Source: Nocardioides solisilvae (GTDB lineage Bacteria > Actinomycetota > Actinomycetes > Propionibacteriales > Nocardioidaceae). From it: 64,000 nucleotides of DNA. Location of the stretch: contig NZ_QHKX01000001.1 in assembly GCF_003194625.1 (NCBI RefSeq), forward strand, positions 1,116,001-1,180,000, given 5' to 3'. Position 1 is the first letter of the stretch, and each line of letters starts with the position of its first letter. The notes under the pieces are model-generated. The model made no database searches and was not told where the DNA came from. It was given only the letters and a program-made list of their open reading frames with translations. Positions 36,144-43,382 of the stretch are shown piece by piece. A program made the position numbers and the translations under genes.

Positions 36144-37123
36144 GCTGCGATCCTGACAGGTCGTCGGGACGACGGGCGGGACGACGAGCGTCGGGGTCGA
36201 CGGGTGCGCACGGCCCACGCCGCGCAGGCCACGACGGCCAGCCCGCCGAGCGCCGTCGTCGGCCCGACCGACTCGCCCAGCAGCAGCGCGGCCCACAGCA
36301 GGCTGAGGACCGGCTGGGTGAGCTGCACCTGGCTGACCCGGTGCATCGGCCCGATCGCGAGCCCGCGGTACCAGGCGAAGAACCCGAGGAACATGCTGAC
36401 GGCCCCCAGGTAGGCGAAGGCCGCCCACTGGGTCCCGCTCGCCCGCGGCGGCTCGCCCCACGTGGCGAAGAGGGTGAGGGCGAGCATCACCGGCGCCCAC
36501 AGCACCAGCGCCCAGCAGATCGTCTGCCACGGCCCGAGCTCGCGGGCGAGCATCCCGCCTTCGGCGTAGCCGATCGCGCCCACCCCCACGGCGGCCAGGA
36601 GCAGGAGGTCGGCGAGGTGCCAGGTGCCGAGGTCCCCGCCCTGCGCCGAGGCGAGCAGGGCAGCGGCCAGCACGCCCGCGGCTGCCGCCACCCAGAACGT
36701 CGGGGCGGTGCGGCTCCGCTCGCGCAGCACGGCGGCCACGGCGGTCGCCGCCGGCAGTGCGGCCACCACCATCGCGCCGTGGCCGGCGGGTGTCGAGGTC
36801 ATCGCGTACGAGGTGAGCAGCGGGAAGCCGATCACCACGCCGCCGCCGACCACGCCGAGGCGCGCCCACTGCGTGCCGCGGGGCAGGCGCTGCCGGGTCA
36901 CCGCGAGCGCCAGGCCGGCCAGCACGGCCGCGAGGACGGCCCGCCCGGCGCCGATGAAGAGCCATGAGAGGCCGTCGACCGCGACCCGGGTGAGCGGGAG
37001 GGTGAGGGAGAAGGCGAGCACGCCGAGCATCCCCCACCACAGGCCGCTGGCCGGCTCGGCACCAAGAGTCGGGGTGGATAGCAGCCGCGGGGCGGACAGA
37101 GTAGCGCTACTGTGATGCTTCAT
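36140..37123 (-). CDS. EamA-family (DMT) transporter
   Basis: A 327-residue membrane protein with about ten helices in two EamA repeats. The repeat ends are visible as GFPLLTSYAMTSTPAGHGAM and GFFAWYRGLAIGPMHRVSQV, and QLTQPVLSLLWAALLLGE is typical. The C-terminus is basic (RTRRPRRSSSRPSSRRP). The ATG at 37123 shares a CATG with the divergent MocR-like gene; an alternative in-frame ATG at 37030 would leave room for a promoter. The adjacent MocR-type regulator probably controls it, a common pairing for amino-acid or vitamin exporters. Confidence 0.85.
   Translation of the reverse strand: MKHHSSATLSAPRLLSTPTLGAEPASGLWWGMLGVLAFSLTLPLTRVAVDGLSWLFIGAGRAVLAAVLAGLALAVTRQRLPRGTQWARLGVVGGGVVIGFPLLTSYAMTSTPAGHGAMVVAALPAATAVAAVLRERSRTAPTFWVAAAAGVLAAALLASAQGGDLGTWHLADLLLLAAVGVGAIGYAEGGMLARELGPWQTICWALVLWAPVMLALTLFATWGEPPRASGTQWAAFAYLGAVSMFLGFFAWYRGLAIGPMHRVSQVQLTQPVLSLLWAALLLGESVGPTTALGGLAVVACAAWAVRTRRPRRSSSRPSSRRPVRIAA
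37100..37113 (+). promoter_or_regulatory. MocR promoter with overlapping palindrome
   Basis: AGTAGCGCTACT (37100-37111) is a perfect 12-bp palindrome. It overlaps TACTGT (37108-37113), a -10 element 8 bases before the ATG at 37122. Binding there would block the MocR gene, and the site also lies in the 5' end of the EamA gene. Confidence 0.5.
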
Positions 37124-38522
37124 GAACGACGATAGCAGTGCCCGGATCCTGCGCGCACTCCGCGAGTGGATCGCGGACGCCGCCCCGGGCGCGCGGCTCC
37201 CCTCGACCCGCACGCTCGTGGCCGAGCACCGCGCCAGCCCGGTCACGGTGCAGCGGGCGCTCCGCACCTTGGTCGGGCAGGGCCTCGTCGAGAGCCGGCC
37301 GGGGGTCGGCACCTTCGTCCGCGAGGGGCGCACCGCCCGGCCGGTCGACCACAGCTGGCAGACCGCGGCGCTCCGTTCCCCGCAGGTGCGGTCGCAGGGG
37401 GTCCCGCTGCCCCTCCGCGACGCGCCACCCGGCCTGATCGCGCTCCACTCGGCGTACCCCGACCGCGAGCTCCTCCCCGAGCGGCTGCTGCGGGCCGCGC
37501 TGGTCCGCGCCGCGCGCGGCGAGACGGCCCTGACCCGGGCGCCCGCGGCGGGGATGCCCGACCTGCAGGCATGGTTCGCCCAGGAGCTGCGCCGCCACTG
37601 CCCGGCCGGGGTGACCCCGCCCGCACCCTCCGACGTCGTGGTCCTGCCCGGCAGCCAGAGCGGGCTGAGCTCGGTCTTCCGCTCCCTCGTCACGCCGGGG
37701 CAGCCGGTCCTGGTCGAGTCGCCGACCTACTGGGGCGCGCTCTTCGCGGCGCGGCACGCGGGGGTGGAGGTGGTGCCGGTGCCGAGCGGCCCGCTCGGCC
37801 CCGACCCGGCCGAGGTGGCGCGGGCCTTCGAGGAGACCGGAGCCCGGGTCCTCTACGCCCAAGCCACCTTCGCGAACCCGACCGGCGCCCAGTGGTCGCC
37901 CGAGCTCGCCGCGCAGGTGCTGGACGTCGTGCGCGCCCACGGCGCCTACCTGGTGGAGGACGACTGGGCGCACGACTTCGCGATCACCGGGGAGCCGCGC
38001 CCGCTCGCGGCGCTCGACGACGCCGGCCACGTGCTCTACCTCCGCAGCCTCACCAAGAGCGTCGGGCCATCTCTGCGGGTGGCCGCGCTGGTGGCCAGGG
38101 GCCCGGCGCGGGAGCGGATCCTCGCCGACCGGGCGGCGGAGTCGATGTACGTGAGCGGCCTGCTCCAGGCCGCCGCCCTCGACGTGGTCACCCAGCCGGC
38201 CTGGCGCACCCACGTCCGCGGTCTGGCTCGCCAGCTCGGGTCCCGCCGCGACCTGCTGCTCTCCTCGCTGGCCGAGCACGCCCCGCAGGTCACGGTCGAG
38301 CACGTGCCGGCCGGCGGCCTCAACCTGTGGGCACGGCTGCCCGACGGCACGGACGTCGAGGAGCTCGCCCGCGCCTGCGAACGGGAGGGACTGCTGGTCG
38401 CGCCCGGCACCGAGTGGTTCCCGGCCGAGCCGCCCGCGCCGTACCTGCGCCTTAACTACGCCGCCGCCCACACGGCCGGCTTCGTCGAGGGCGCCCGGAT
38501 CCTGGGGCGCGCGCTCGACTGA
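37122..38522 (+). CDS. MocR-like regulator (GntR HTH plus aminotransferase fold)
   Basis: A 466-residue fusion. The N-terminal winged helix is GntR-like (ILRALREWIADAAPGARLPS, RASPVTVQRALRTLVGQGLV, ESRPGVGTFV; about 8-67). The rest is a fold-type I PLP aminotransferase domain (about 105-466), with the PLP Lys in YLRSLTKSVGPSLRVA, a VEDDWAHDF Asp and a C-terminal Arg in YLRLNYAA. MocR proteins use PLP or an amino compound as signal. It shares its start region with the divergent EamA transporter, its likely target. Confidence 0.87.
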   Translation: MNDDSSARILRALREWIADAAPGARLPSTRTLVAEHRASPVTVQRALRTLVGQGLVESRPGVGTFVREGRTARPVDHSWQTAALRSPQVRSQGVPLPLRDAPPGLIALHSAYPDRELLPERLLRAALVRAARGETALTRAPAAGMPDLQAWFAQELRRHCPAGVTPPAPSDVVVLPGSQSGLSSVFRSLVTPGQPVLVESPTYWGALFAARHAGVEVVPVPSGPLGPDPAEVARAFEETGARVLYAQATFANPTGAQWSPELAAQVLDVVRAHGAYLVEDDWAHDFAITGEPRPLAALDDAGHVLYLRSLTKSVGPSLRVAALVARGPARERILADRAAESMYVSGLLQAAALDVVTQPAWRTHVRGLARQLGSRRDLLLSSLAEHAPQVTVEHVPAGGLNLWARLPDGTDVEELARACEREGLLVAPGTEWFPAEPPAPYLRLNYAAAHTAGFVEGARILGRALD

Positions 38523-38528
38523 CGTCCG

Positions 38529-38583
38529 TGCTGATCGTGGTGGTCCCGGCGCACCGGGTGCGCCGCCACCACCACGATCAGCA
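38529..38583. terminator. 16-bp inverted repeat with nested hairpin
   Basis: The arm TGCTGATCGTGGTGGT (38529-38544) pairs perfectly with 38568-38583. The loop contains a second stem, GGCGCAC-CGG-GTGCGCC. It starts 7 bases after the MocR stop and probably ends that transcript. It has the same style as the repeat at 30341. Confidence 0.55.
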
Positions 38584-38637
38584 AGGCAGGCGAGCTCCGC
38601 CCTTGTCGGGGTGAGGGTCGCGCACGATCATCGGAGC

Positions 38638-39045
38638 ATGGACCTCGGCCTGCTGCTCCAGGTCGCCGTGGTGGTCGGCGTGCTGGCCGCCCTCTGGGTC
38701 CTGCCCGACTGGGGCCGGCACCGCGACCGCGCCCGCCGGGCCGCCCGGCGGCTCCACGTCGTCGAGCCCGAGCCGCCCCGTCCCGCGGGCCCGCCGATCG
38801 AGCGGATCGCCGCGGACGCCCGGCGGATCCGGGGCCAGATCCGGAGCGCTCCGCCCGGCTTCCCGGTCGCCCGGATGCGCGGCTGGGTCGCGGCGTACGA
38901 CGAGGTGCTGGTTGCCGCCTGCACCGCGCTGCAGCTCGAGCAGAGGCTCGACTCCCTGACGCCCGGCCCCGAGCGCGAGCTGGAGCGCGAGCGGGTGGAG
39001 CGGATGCTGGTGCGGGCCGGCGTGCTGGTGCCCTGGGCGAGCTGA
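38638..39045 (+). CDS. Small membrane-anchored protein, unknown
   Basis: A 135-residue protein: one N-terminal helix (LGLLLQVAVVVGVLAALWVL), then a basic and charged cytoplasmic part with heptad-like helices (PGPERELERERVERMLVRAG). No family is recognised. The ATG at 38638 is preferred over an upstream in-frame GTG at 38611. Confidence 0.6.
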   Translation: MDLGLLLQVAVVVGVLAALWVLPDWGRHRDRARRAARRLHVVEPEPPRPAGPPIERIAADARRIRGQIRSAPPGFPVARMRGWVAAYDEVLVAACTALQLEQRLDSLTPGPERELERERVERMLVRAGVLVPWAS

Positions 39046-39084
39046 CCCGCGGCGGACAGGAGCACGACAGGGTGGCCGCCGCAG

Positions 39085-39090
39085 TAGCGT
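39085..39090 (+). promoter_or_regulatory. Predicted -10 element of the DUF3592 gene
   Basis: TAGCGT, 6 bases before the GTG at 39097; leaderless spacing that supports this start. Confidence 0.45.
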
Positions 39091-39096
39091 GAGCGG

Positions 39097-39513
39097 GTGC
39101 TCGAGACGATTAGCGATGTGGGATGGGGCTGGCTCCCCGTGGCCTTCGGCGCCGGCCTGATCTGGTTCATGTGCAAGTACCTGATGATCGTGCGGCGGCA
39201 GCGCCGGAGCTGGACGACCACCGAGGCGACGGTCGGCAAGGTCTGGTTCAGGGACAACTCCGCCTCCGGCGGCAGCCATGGACACTTCTTCAAGTACCGC
39301 TACACCGACCTGAGCGGGCAGGAGCACGCCGGTGAGGGCAGCCCGTGGTTTCGCAAGCCGAAGCGCCAGAGCAAGGTCGTGGTCCGCTACGACCCCGACC
39401 GCCCGGCCAGGAGCGAGGTGGCGATGCCGCTGTGGGGGGAACTGGGAATGGCGGCGTTCGGCATGGCCGCCGGAGTCTTCCTGATCCTCGTGGGCCTCTC
39501 CCAGGGCGGGTGA
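39097..39513 (+). CDS. DUF3592-like membrane protein
   Basis: A 138-residue protein with a membrane helix at each end (about 11-31 and 112-134). The loop between them shows the DUF3592 pattern: TTEATVGKVWFRDNSASGGS, FFKYRYTDLSGQEHAGEGSP and VVVRYDPDRPARSEV. The function of the family is unknown. It is convergent with the second EamA gene (2 bases apart). Confidence 0.75.
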   Translation: MLETISDVGWGWLPVAFGAGLIWFMCKYLMIVRRQRRSWTTTEATVGKVWFRDNSASGGSHGHFFKYRYTDLSGQEHAGEGSPWFRKPKRQSKVVVRYDPDRPARSEVAMPLWGELGMAAFGMAAGVFLILVGLSQGG

Positions 39514-39515
39514 GG

Positions 39516-40445
39516 TCAGGCGGCGACCGGCTGCTCCTCAAGTGGACGCAGCGCCACCACGGCCCCGAGGATCAGGGCCCCGCCCAGCAGGGCGAGTGCC
39601 GGCAGCCGCTCGCCGAGGAGCAGCACCGCGAGCACGGCGGCTGACAGGGGCTCCACCAGCGTCGCGACGGTGGCGGCCGACCCCGACGTGGTCCGCAAGC
39701 CGGCGTAGAGCAGGCCGTAGGAGAGGGCCATCGTGGCGACGCCGAGGTAGAGCAGCAGGGCGAGCGAGCCGGGGTCGGCGGTCAGCACGACGTCCCCCGT
39801 CGCGGCCGCGACCCCCAGGAACGGCAGCAGCACGACCGCGCCGACGGTGGTCGCGCAGGTGGTCAGCGCCACGGGGTCGACCCGCTTCGCGAGCGAGTGG
39901 CCCGCGACCGTCGTGGCGGCGTACGTCGCCCCCGAGGCCACCGCGAGCAGGATCCCGAGCACCGGCCGGTCGCCCGCCCCGCCTGACCCGTGCTCGGCGA
40001 AGAGGCTGATCAGCAGCAGCCCCGAGAGGGCCGCGACCAGCACCAGCACCTCGCGCGGGCTCGGCCGGGTCCGGGCCGCCAGGTGCTCCCAGGTGGTCGC
40101 GAGCAAGGGGGCGAGCCCGAGCGAGACGACGGTCGCGACGCTCACCCCGACCGCGAGCACCGAGACGAAGTAGAGGCCCTGGTAGACCGCCGTGCCGCAG
40201 CCGACCGCGACGGCCAGGAGCGGCTGCGCGCGCGCCGCCTCCCGCACCGCGGGCAGGCGACGGGTCGCGGCGGCCAGCGCCAGCATCGCGGCCGCGCCCA
40301 GCAGCATGCGCCACGCGCTCGCCGTCATCGGGCCGAATCCGTCCCGCTCGTGGAGGAGCGTCACGACGAGGCCGCCGGTGCCCCACAGCACGCCCGCCGC
40401 ACAGACCTGGAGCAGTCCGAGCCGGGCGGTCGGGCGCGCCGTCAC
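39516..40445 (-). CDS. EamA-family (DMT) transporter 2
   Basis: A 309-residue membrane protein with ten predicted helices in two EamA repeats (LLQVCAAGVLWGTGGLVVTL, then SVATVVSLGLAPLLATTWEH; second repeat from GILLAVASGATYAATTVAGH to TLVEPLSAAVLAVLLLGERL). The substrate is unknown. The GTG at 40445 overlaps the stop of the cold-shock-domain gene (GTGA), so the two are translationally coupled. It is only loosely similar to the EamA protein at 36140. Confidence 0.85.
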   Translation of the reverse strand: MTARPTARLGLLQVCAAGVLWGTGGLVVTLLHERDGFGPMTASAWRMLLGAAAMLALAAATRRLPAVREAARAQPLLAVAVGCGTAVYQGLYFVSVLAVGVSVATVVSLGLAPLLATTWEHLAARTRPSPREVLVLVAALSGLLLISLFAEHGSGGAGDRPVLGILLAVASGATYAATTVAGHSLAKRVDPVALTTCATTVGAVVLLPFLGVAAATGDVVLTADPGSLALLLYLGVATMALSYGLLYAGLRTTSGSAATVATLVEPLSAAVLAVLLLGERLPALALLGGALILGAVVALRPLEEQPVAA

Positions 40446-40744
40446 GCCTCCGGCTCGTGGCACGACAACCTCGAGCAGTACGCCGCCGACGGACCCTGGT
40501 CCTCCGGCGGGAGGTGGGAGGGTGCCTGGCCGTCCGGCCGGACGGCGGTCGCGCGGAAGGCGTGGCCGTCCTGGTCGGCGGCTTCGTGCGTGAACCGGAC
40601 GGCGTCGCCGACGGCCAGCCGTCGGATCCCCGGGACGTCGACGGCGGAGAAGTGCACCCAGCAGCCGCCGGGGGTCGCCTCGGAGTCCAGCACCCCCCAG
40701 CCCTCCGGGTCGTGCCACTCGCGCACGACCCCGGCAGCCTCCAC
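40442..40744 (-). CDS. Cold-shock-domain protein
   Basis: A 100-residue protein with an N-terminal cold-shock domain (about 3-66): GVVREWHDPEGWGVLDSE carries an RNP1-like segment, and CWVHFSAVDV is RNP2-like, differing from CspA (KWFNAEKGFGFI). A 30-residue tail follows. It probably binds single-stranded nucleic acid. On the minus strand GATACT lies 7 bases before the GTG, so it may be leaderless. It precedes the EamA gene with overlapping stop and start, and is divergent from the SCP2-like gene. Confidence 0.78.
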   Translation of the reverse strand: MEAAGVVREWHDPEGWGVLDSEATPGGCWVHFSAVDVPGIRRLAVGDAVRFTHEAADQDGHAFRATAVRPDGQAPSHLPPEDQGPSAAYCSRLSCHEPEA

Positions 40745-40751
40745 GGGGAGA

Positions 40752-40774
40752 AGTATCGCCGCCGGGGCTAGGGT
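40752..40774. promoter_or_regulatory. Divergent -10 elements of the cold-shock and SCP2-like genes
   Basis: The minus-strand GATACT (40752-40757) lies 7 bases before the GTG at 40744. The plus-strand TAGGGT (40769-40774) lies 7 bases before the GTG at 40782. The two starts are only 37 bases apart. Confidence 0.45.
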
Positions 40775-40781
40775 GCCGCGC

Positions 40782-41150
40782 GTGCCCCCGAGACTGAGAC
40801 GCGCCGACCCCGACGAGCTCGCCCGGGTGCTCGCCCTGCTCGACGCGGGGGAGGAGCCGGGTCCCGCCGACCTCAAGCTGGCCACCAAGCACTTCATGGC
40901 GGTGCTGGCCGAGCGGGCGCCCGGCCACTCGGTGGAGGTCCGGGTGCCGCCGTACGCCGCCGTGCAGGTGGTGTCCGGGGTCCGGCACACCCGCGGCACC
41001 CCGCCCGCCGTCGTCGAGATGGATCCGGCGACGTGGCTGGAGCTTGCCACCGGACGGCTGCACTGGCGCGACGCGGAGGGTGCGGGCCGACTCCGGGCGA
41101 GTGGGCAGCGGGCCGACCTCGCGCCATACCTCCCGCTCGTGGAGGATTGA
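40782..41150 (+). CDS. Sterol-carrier (SCP2)-like protein
   Basis: A 122-residue protein matching the sterol-carrier-family proteins found near purF in Streptomyces-type genomes: LATKHFMAVLAERAPGHSVE, VRVPPYAAVQVVSGVRHTRG, then the SCP2 end VVEMDPATWLELATGRLHWR. It presumably binds a hydrophobic ligand; the role is unknown. The GTG start is supported by a TAGGGT element. The GNAT gene begins 3 bases after its stop. Confidence 0.75.
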   Translation: MPPRLRRADPDELARVLALLDAGEEPGPADLKLATKHFMAVLAERAPGHSVEVRVPPYAAVQVVSGVRHTRGTPPAVVEMDPATWLELATGRLHWRDAEGAGRLRASGQRADLAPYLPLVED

Positions 41151-41153
41151 GCC

Positions 41154-42014
41154 ATGCCCGAGACCAGCCCAGCCACGCCCGTGGACGCCTCCCCGGCCGT
41201 GCTCTCGCTCCGCTCGCTCCACCTGCGCACCGAGCTGGCCCTGCTCGAGCGCGCCGGCAGCGTGGTCGAGGAGCGCGGCACCCACCTGGTGGTGCGCACC
41301 CCCGACAACCCCGACTTCTACTGGGGCAACTTCCTGCTGCTGCGCGACCTGCCGCTGCCCGGTGGGGCGCGAGAGGTGATGGGGGCGTGCTTCACCGAGT
41401 TCCCGGCGTCCGGCCACCGCGCGATCACCTTCGACCTCACCGAGCCGCTGGCCGACGACCCCGCCCGCGCGGCCGTGCTGGAGGAGTTCACCACCGCCGG
41501 GATGAAGGCCAGCCGGTCGGTGGCGCTGACGGCGCTCGCACTGGAGGCGCCCGCCCGGCCGCACCCCGACGCCGTGCTGCGGCCGCTGGCCTCCGACGCC
41601 GACTGGGAACAGCGCGTCGAGCTCGCGGCGGCGACGTACGACGGTGCTCCCGGCCCGTCCTTCGACGCCTACGCCCGTGGGCGGGTGGCCGCCGAGCGGG
41701 CGCTCGAGGAGCAGGGCCTCGGCCACCGGTGGGGCGCCTTCGTCGACGACCGACTGGTCTCCACCGCCGCGCTCTACCGGGTCGCCGGCGACGTCGCCCG
41801 CTACCAGGTCGTGGAGACCCACCCCGAGGCGCGCCGCCAGGGGCTGGCCGGCTCCCTCGTGCACGCCGTGGGCACCCATGGCCTCAGCGAGCTCGGCGCC
41901 GGCCAGCTGGTGATCGTGGCCGACGCCGACGACGAGGCGATCCGGCTCTACAGAGCGCTGGGGTTCACCGACGCCGAGGAGACCACCGAGCTGGAGCAGC
42001 GTCCCGGCTCGTAG
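41154..42014 (+). CDS. GNAT-family acetyltransferase
   Basis: A 286-residue protein. The C-terminal half (about 140-286) is a GNAT domain: QVVETHPEARRQGLAGSLVH is the acetyl-CoA-binding motif A (RxxGxxG variant) and ADADDEAIRLYRALGFTDAE the motif B end. The N-terminal half (about 25-130, with DNPDFYWGNFLLLRDLPLPG) looks like a degenerate second GNAT unit. The substrate is unknown. It starts 3 bases after the SCP2-like gene, with GGAGGA before the ATG, so the two are co-transcribed. Confidence 0.82.
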   Translation: MPETSPATPVDASPAVLSLRSLHLRTELALLERAGSVVEERGTHLVVRTPDNPDFYWGNFLLLRDLPLPGGAREVMGACFTEFPASGHRAITFDLTEPLADDPARAAVLEEFTTAGMKASRSVALTALALEAPARPHPDAVLRPLASDADWEQRVELAAATYDGAPGPSFDAYARGRVAAERALEEQGLGHRWGAFVDDRLVSTAALYRVAGDVARYQVVETHPEARRQGLAGSLVHAVGTHGLSELGAGQLVIVADADDEAIRLYRALGFTDAEETTELEQRPGS

Positions 42015-42017
42015 GCT
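42012..42017 (+). promoter_or_regulatory. Predicted -10 element of the M20 peptidase gene
   Basis: TAGGCT, overlapping the GNAT stop and 7 bases before the ATG at 42025; leaderless spacing. Confidence 0.45.
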
Positions 42018-42024
42018 TGCGGGC

Positions 42025-43359
42025 ATGACTGCTCAGCTGCGTGACCGTGTCCAGCAGGTCCTCCCCGGCATCCGCCGCGACCTCGAGGCCCTGGTCCGGA
42101 TCCAGTCCGTCAGCGCCGACCCGGCCCGCGCCGGCGAGGTCGAGCGCAGCGCCGAGGCGGTGCGCGACCTCTTCGCCGCCGAGGGCTGCGAGGCGCGGAT
42201 CGTGCGCGCCGACGGCGGCGCCCCCGGCGTCATCGCCCACAAGTCGGGGCCCGAGGGTGCCCCCACCGTGCTGCTCTACGCCCACCACGACGTGCAGCCC
42301 GAGAACGACCACGCCGAGTGGGACTCCCCGCCGTGGGAGCCGACCGAGCGCGACGGCCGGCTCTACGCCCGCGGCGCCGCCGACGACAAGGCCGGGGTCG
42401 TGGCCCACCTCGCCGCGCTCCGGGTCTTCGGCGACGACCTGCCCGTCCACGTGGTCGTCTTCGTCGAGGGCGAGGAGGAGGTCGGCTCCGAGACGCTGGT
42501 GCCGCTGCTGCGCGAGCACCGCGACGAGCTGGCCGCCGACGTCATCGTCATCGCCGACTCCGGCAACTGGGACATCGGCGTCCCCGCGCTGACCACCAGC
42601 CTGCGCGGCCTGGTCCGCGCCGACGTCGAGGTCCGCACCCTGACCCACGCCGTCCACTCCGGGATGTGGGGCGGCCTGGTCCCCGACTCGATCGTCGCCC
42701 TCTCGCGGCTCCTCGCGAGCCTCCACGACGACGAGGGCAACGTCGCCGTCGAAGGGCTGCACGCCGGCCCGGCGGCCGACGTCGACTACCCCGAGGAGCG
42801 GCTGCGCGCCGAGTCGGGCGCCGTGCCGGGCATCGAGTGGATCGGGTCCGGCTCGGCCGTCGAGCGTCTGTGGACCAGGCCGGCCCTCAGCATCACCGGC
42901 CTGGACGCCCCGCAGGTCGACGGCGCCTCCAACACGCTCGTCCCCGCGGCCCGCGCCAAGATCAGCCTGCGGATCGCGCCCGGCGACACCTCGGCCAACG
43001 CGGTCGAGTGCCTCCGCCGCCACCTCGAGGCCCACGTGCCGTGGGGCGCCGAGCTCACCTTCACCGTCGTCGACACCGGCGAGGCGACCCAGATCGACGC
43101 GACCGGTCCGGCGTACGACGCCGCCCGCGCCGCCTTCACCGAGGCCTGGGACGGCACGGCGCCGGTCGACATGGGCGTCGGCGGCTCGATCCCCTTCATC
43201 GCCGAGTTCCTCGAGACGTTCCCGCAGGCCAGCGTGCTGGTGACCGGCGTCGAGGACCCCGACACCCGCGCCCACGGCGCCAACGAGGGGCTCCACCTCG
43301 CCGAGTTCGAGCGGGTCCTGCTCGCCGAGGCGCTGCTGCTGGCCAAGCTCGCCGGCTGA
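42025..43359 (+). CDS. M20-family dipeptidase
   Basis: A 444-residue cytosolic metallopeptidase of the M20 group. Metal ligands and catalytic residues are visible: VLLYAHHDVQPEN (His, Asp), RGAADDKAGV (bridging Asp), FVEGEEEVGSE (catalytic Glu then ligand Glu), VIADSGNW (Asp) and the late RAHGANEGLHL (His). The dimerisation domain sits between about 185 and 330, with THAVHSGMWGG. It probably cleaves dipeptides or a related amide. A hairpin (CCCGGCG/CGCCGGG at 43364-43382) separates it from the convergent histidine kinase. Confidence 0.9.
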   Translation: MTAQLRDRVQQVLPGIRRDLEALVRIQSVSADPARAGEVERSAEAVRDLFAAEGCEARIVRADGGAPGVIAHKSGPEGAPTVLLYAHHDVQPENDHAEWDSPPWEPTERDGRLYARGAADDKAGVVAHLAALRVFGDDLPVHVVVFVEGEEEVGSETLVPLLREHRDELAADVIVIADSGNWDIGVPALTTSLRGLVRADVEVRTLTHAVHSGMWGGLVPDSIVALSRLLASLHDDEGNVAVEGLHAGPAADVDYPEERLRAESGAVPGIEWIGSGSAVERLWTRPALSITGLDAPQVDGASNTLVPAARAKISLRIAPGDTSANAVECLRRHLEAHVPWGAELTFTVVDTGEATQIDATGPAYDAARAAFTEAWDGTAPVDMGVGGSIPFIAEFLETFPQASVLVTGVEDPDTRAHGANEGLHLAEFERVLLAEALLLAKLAG

Positions 43360-43363
43360 CGCG

Positions 43364-43382
43364 CCCGGCGGGGTACGCCGGG
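43364..43382. terminator. Bidirectional hairpin between M20 peptidase and histidine kinase
   Basis: CCCGGCG, loop GGGTA, CGCCGGG between two convergent stops. Confidence 0.45.
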
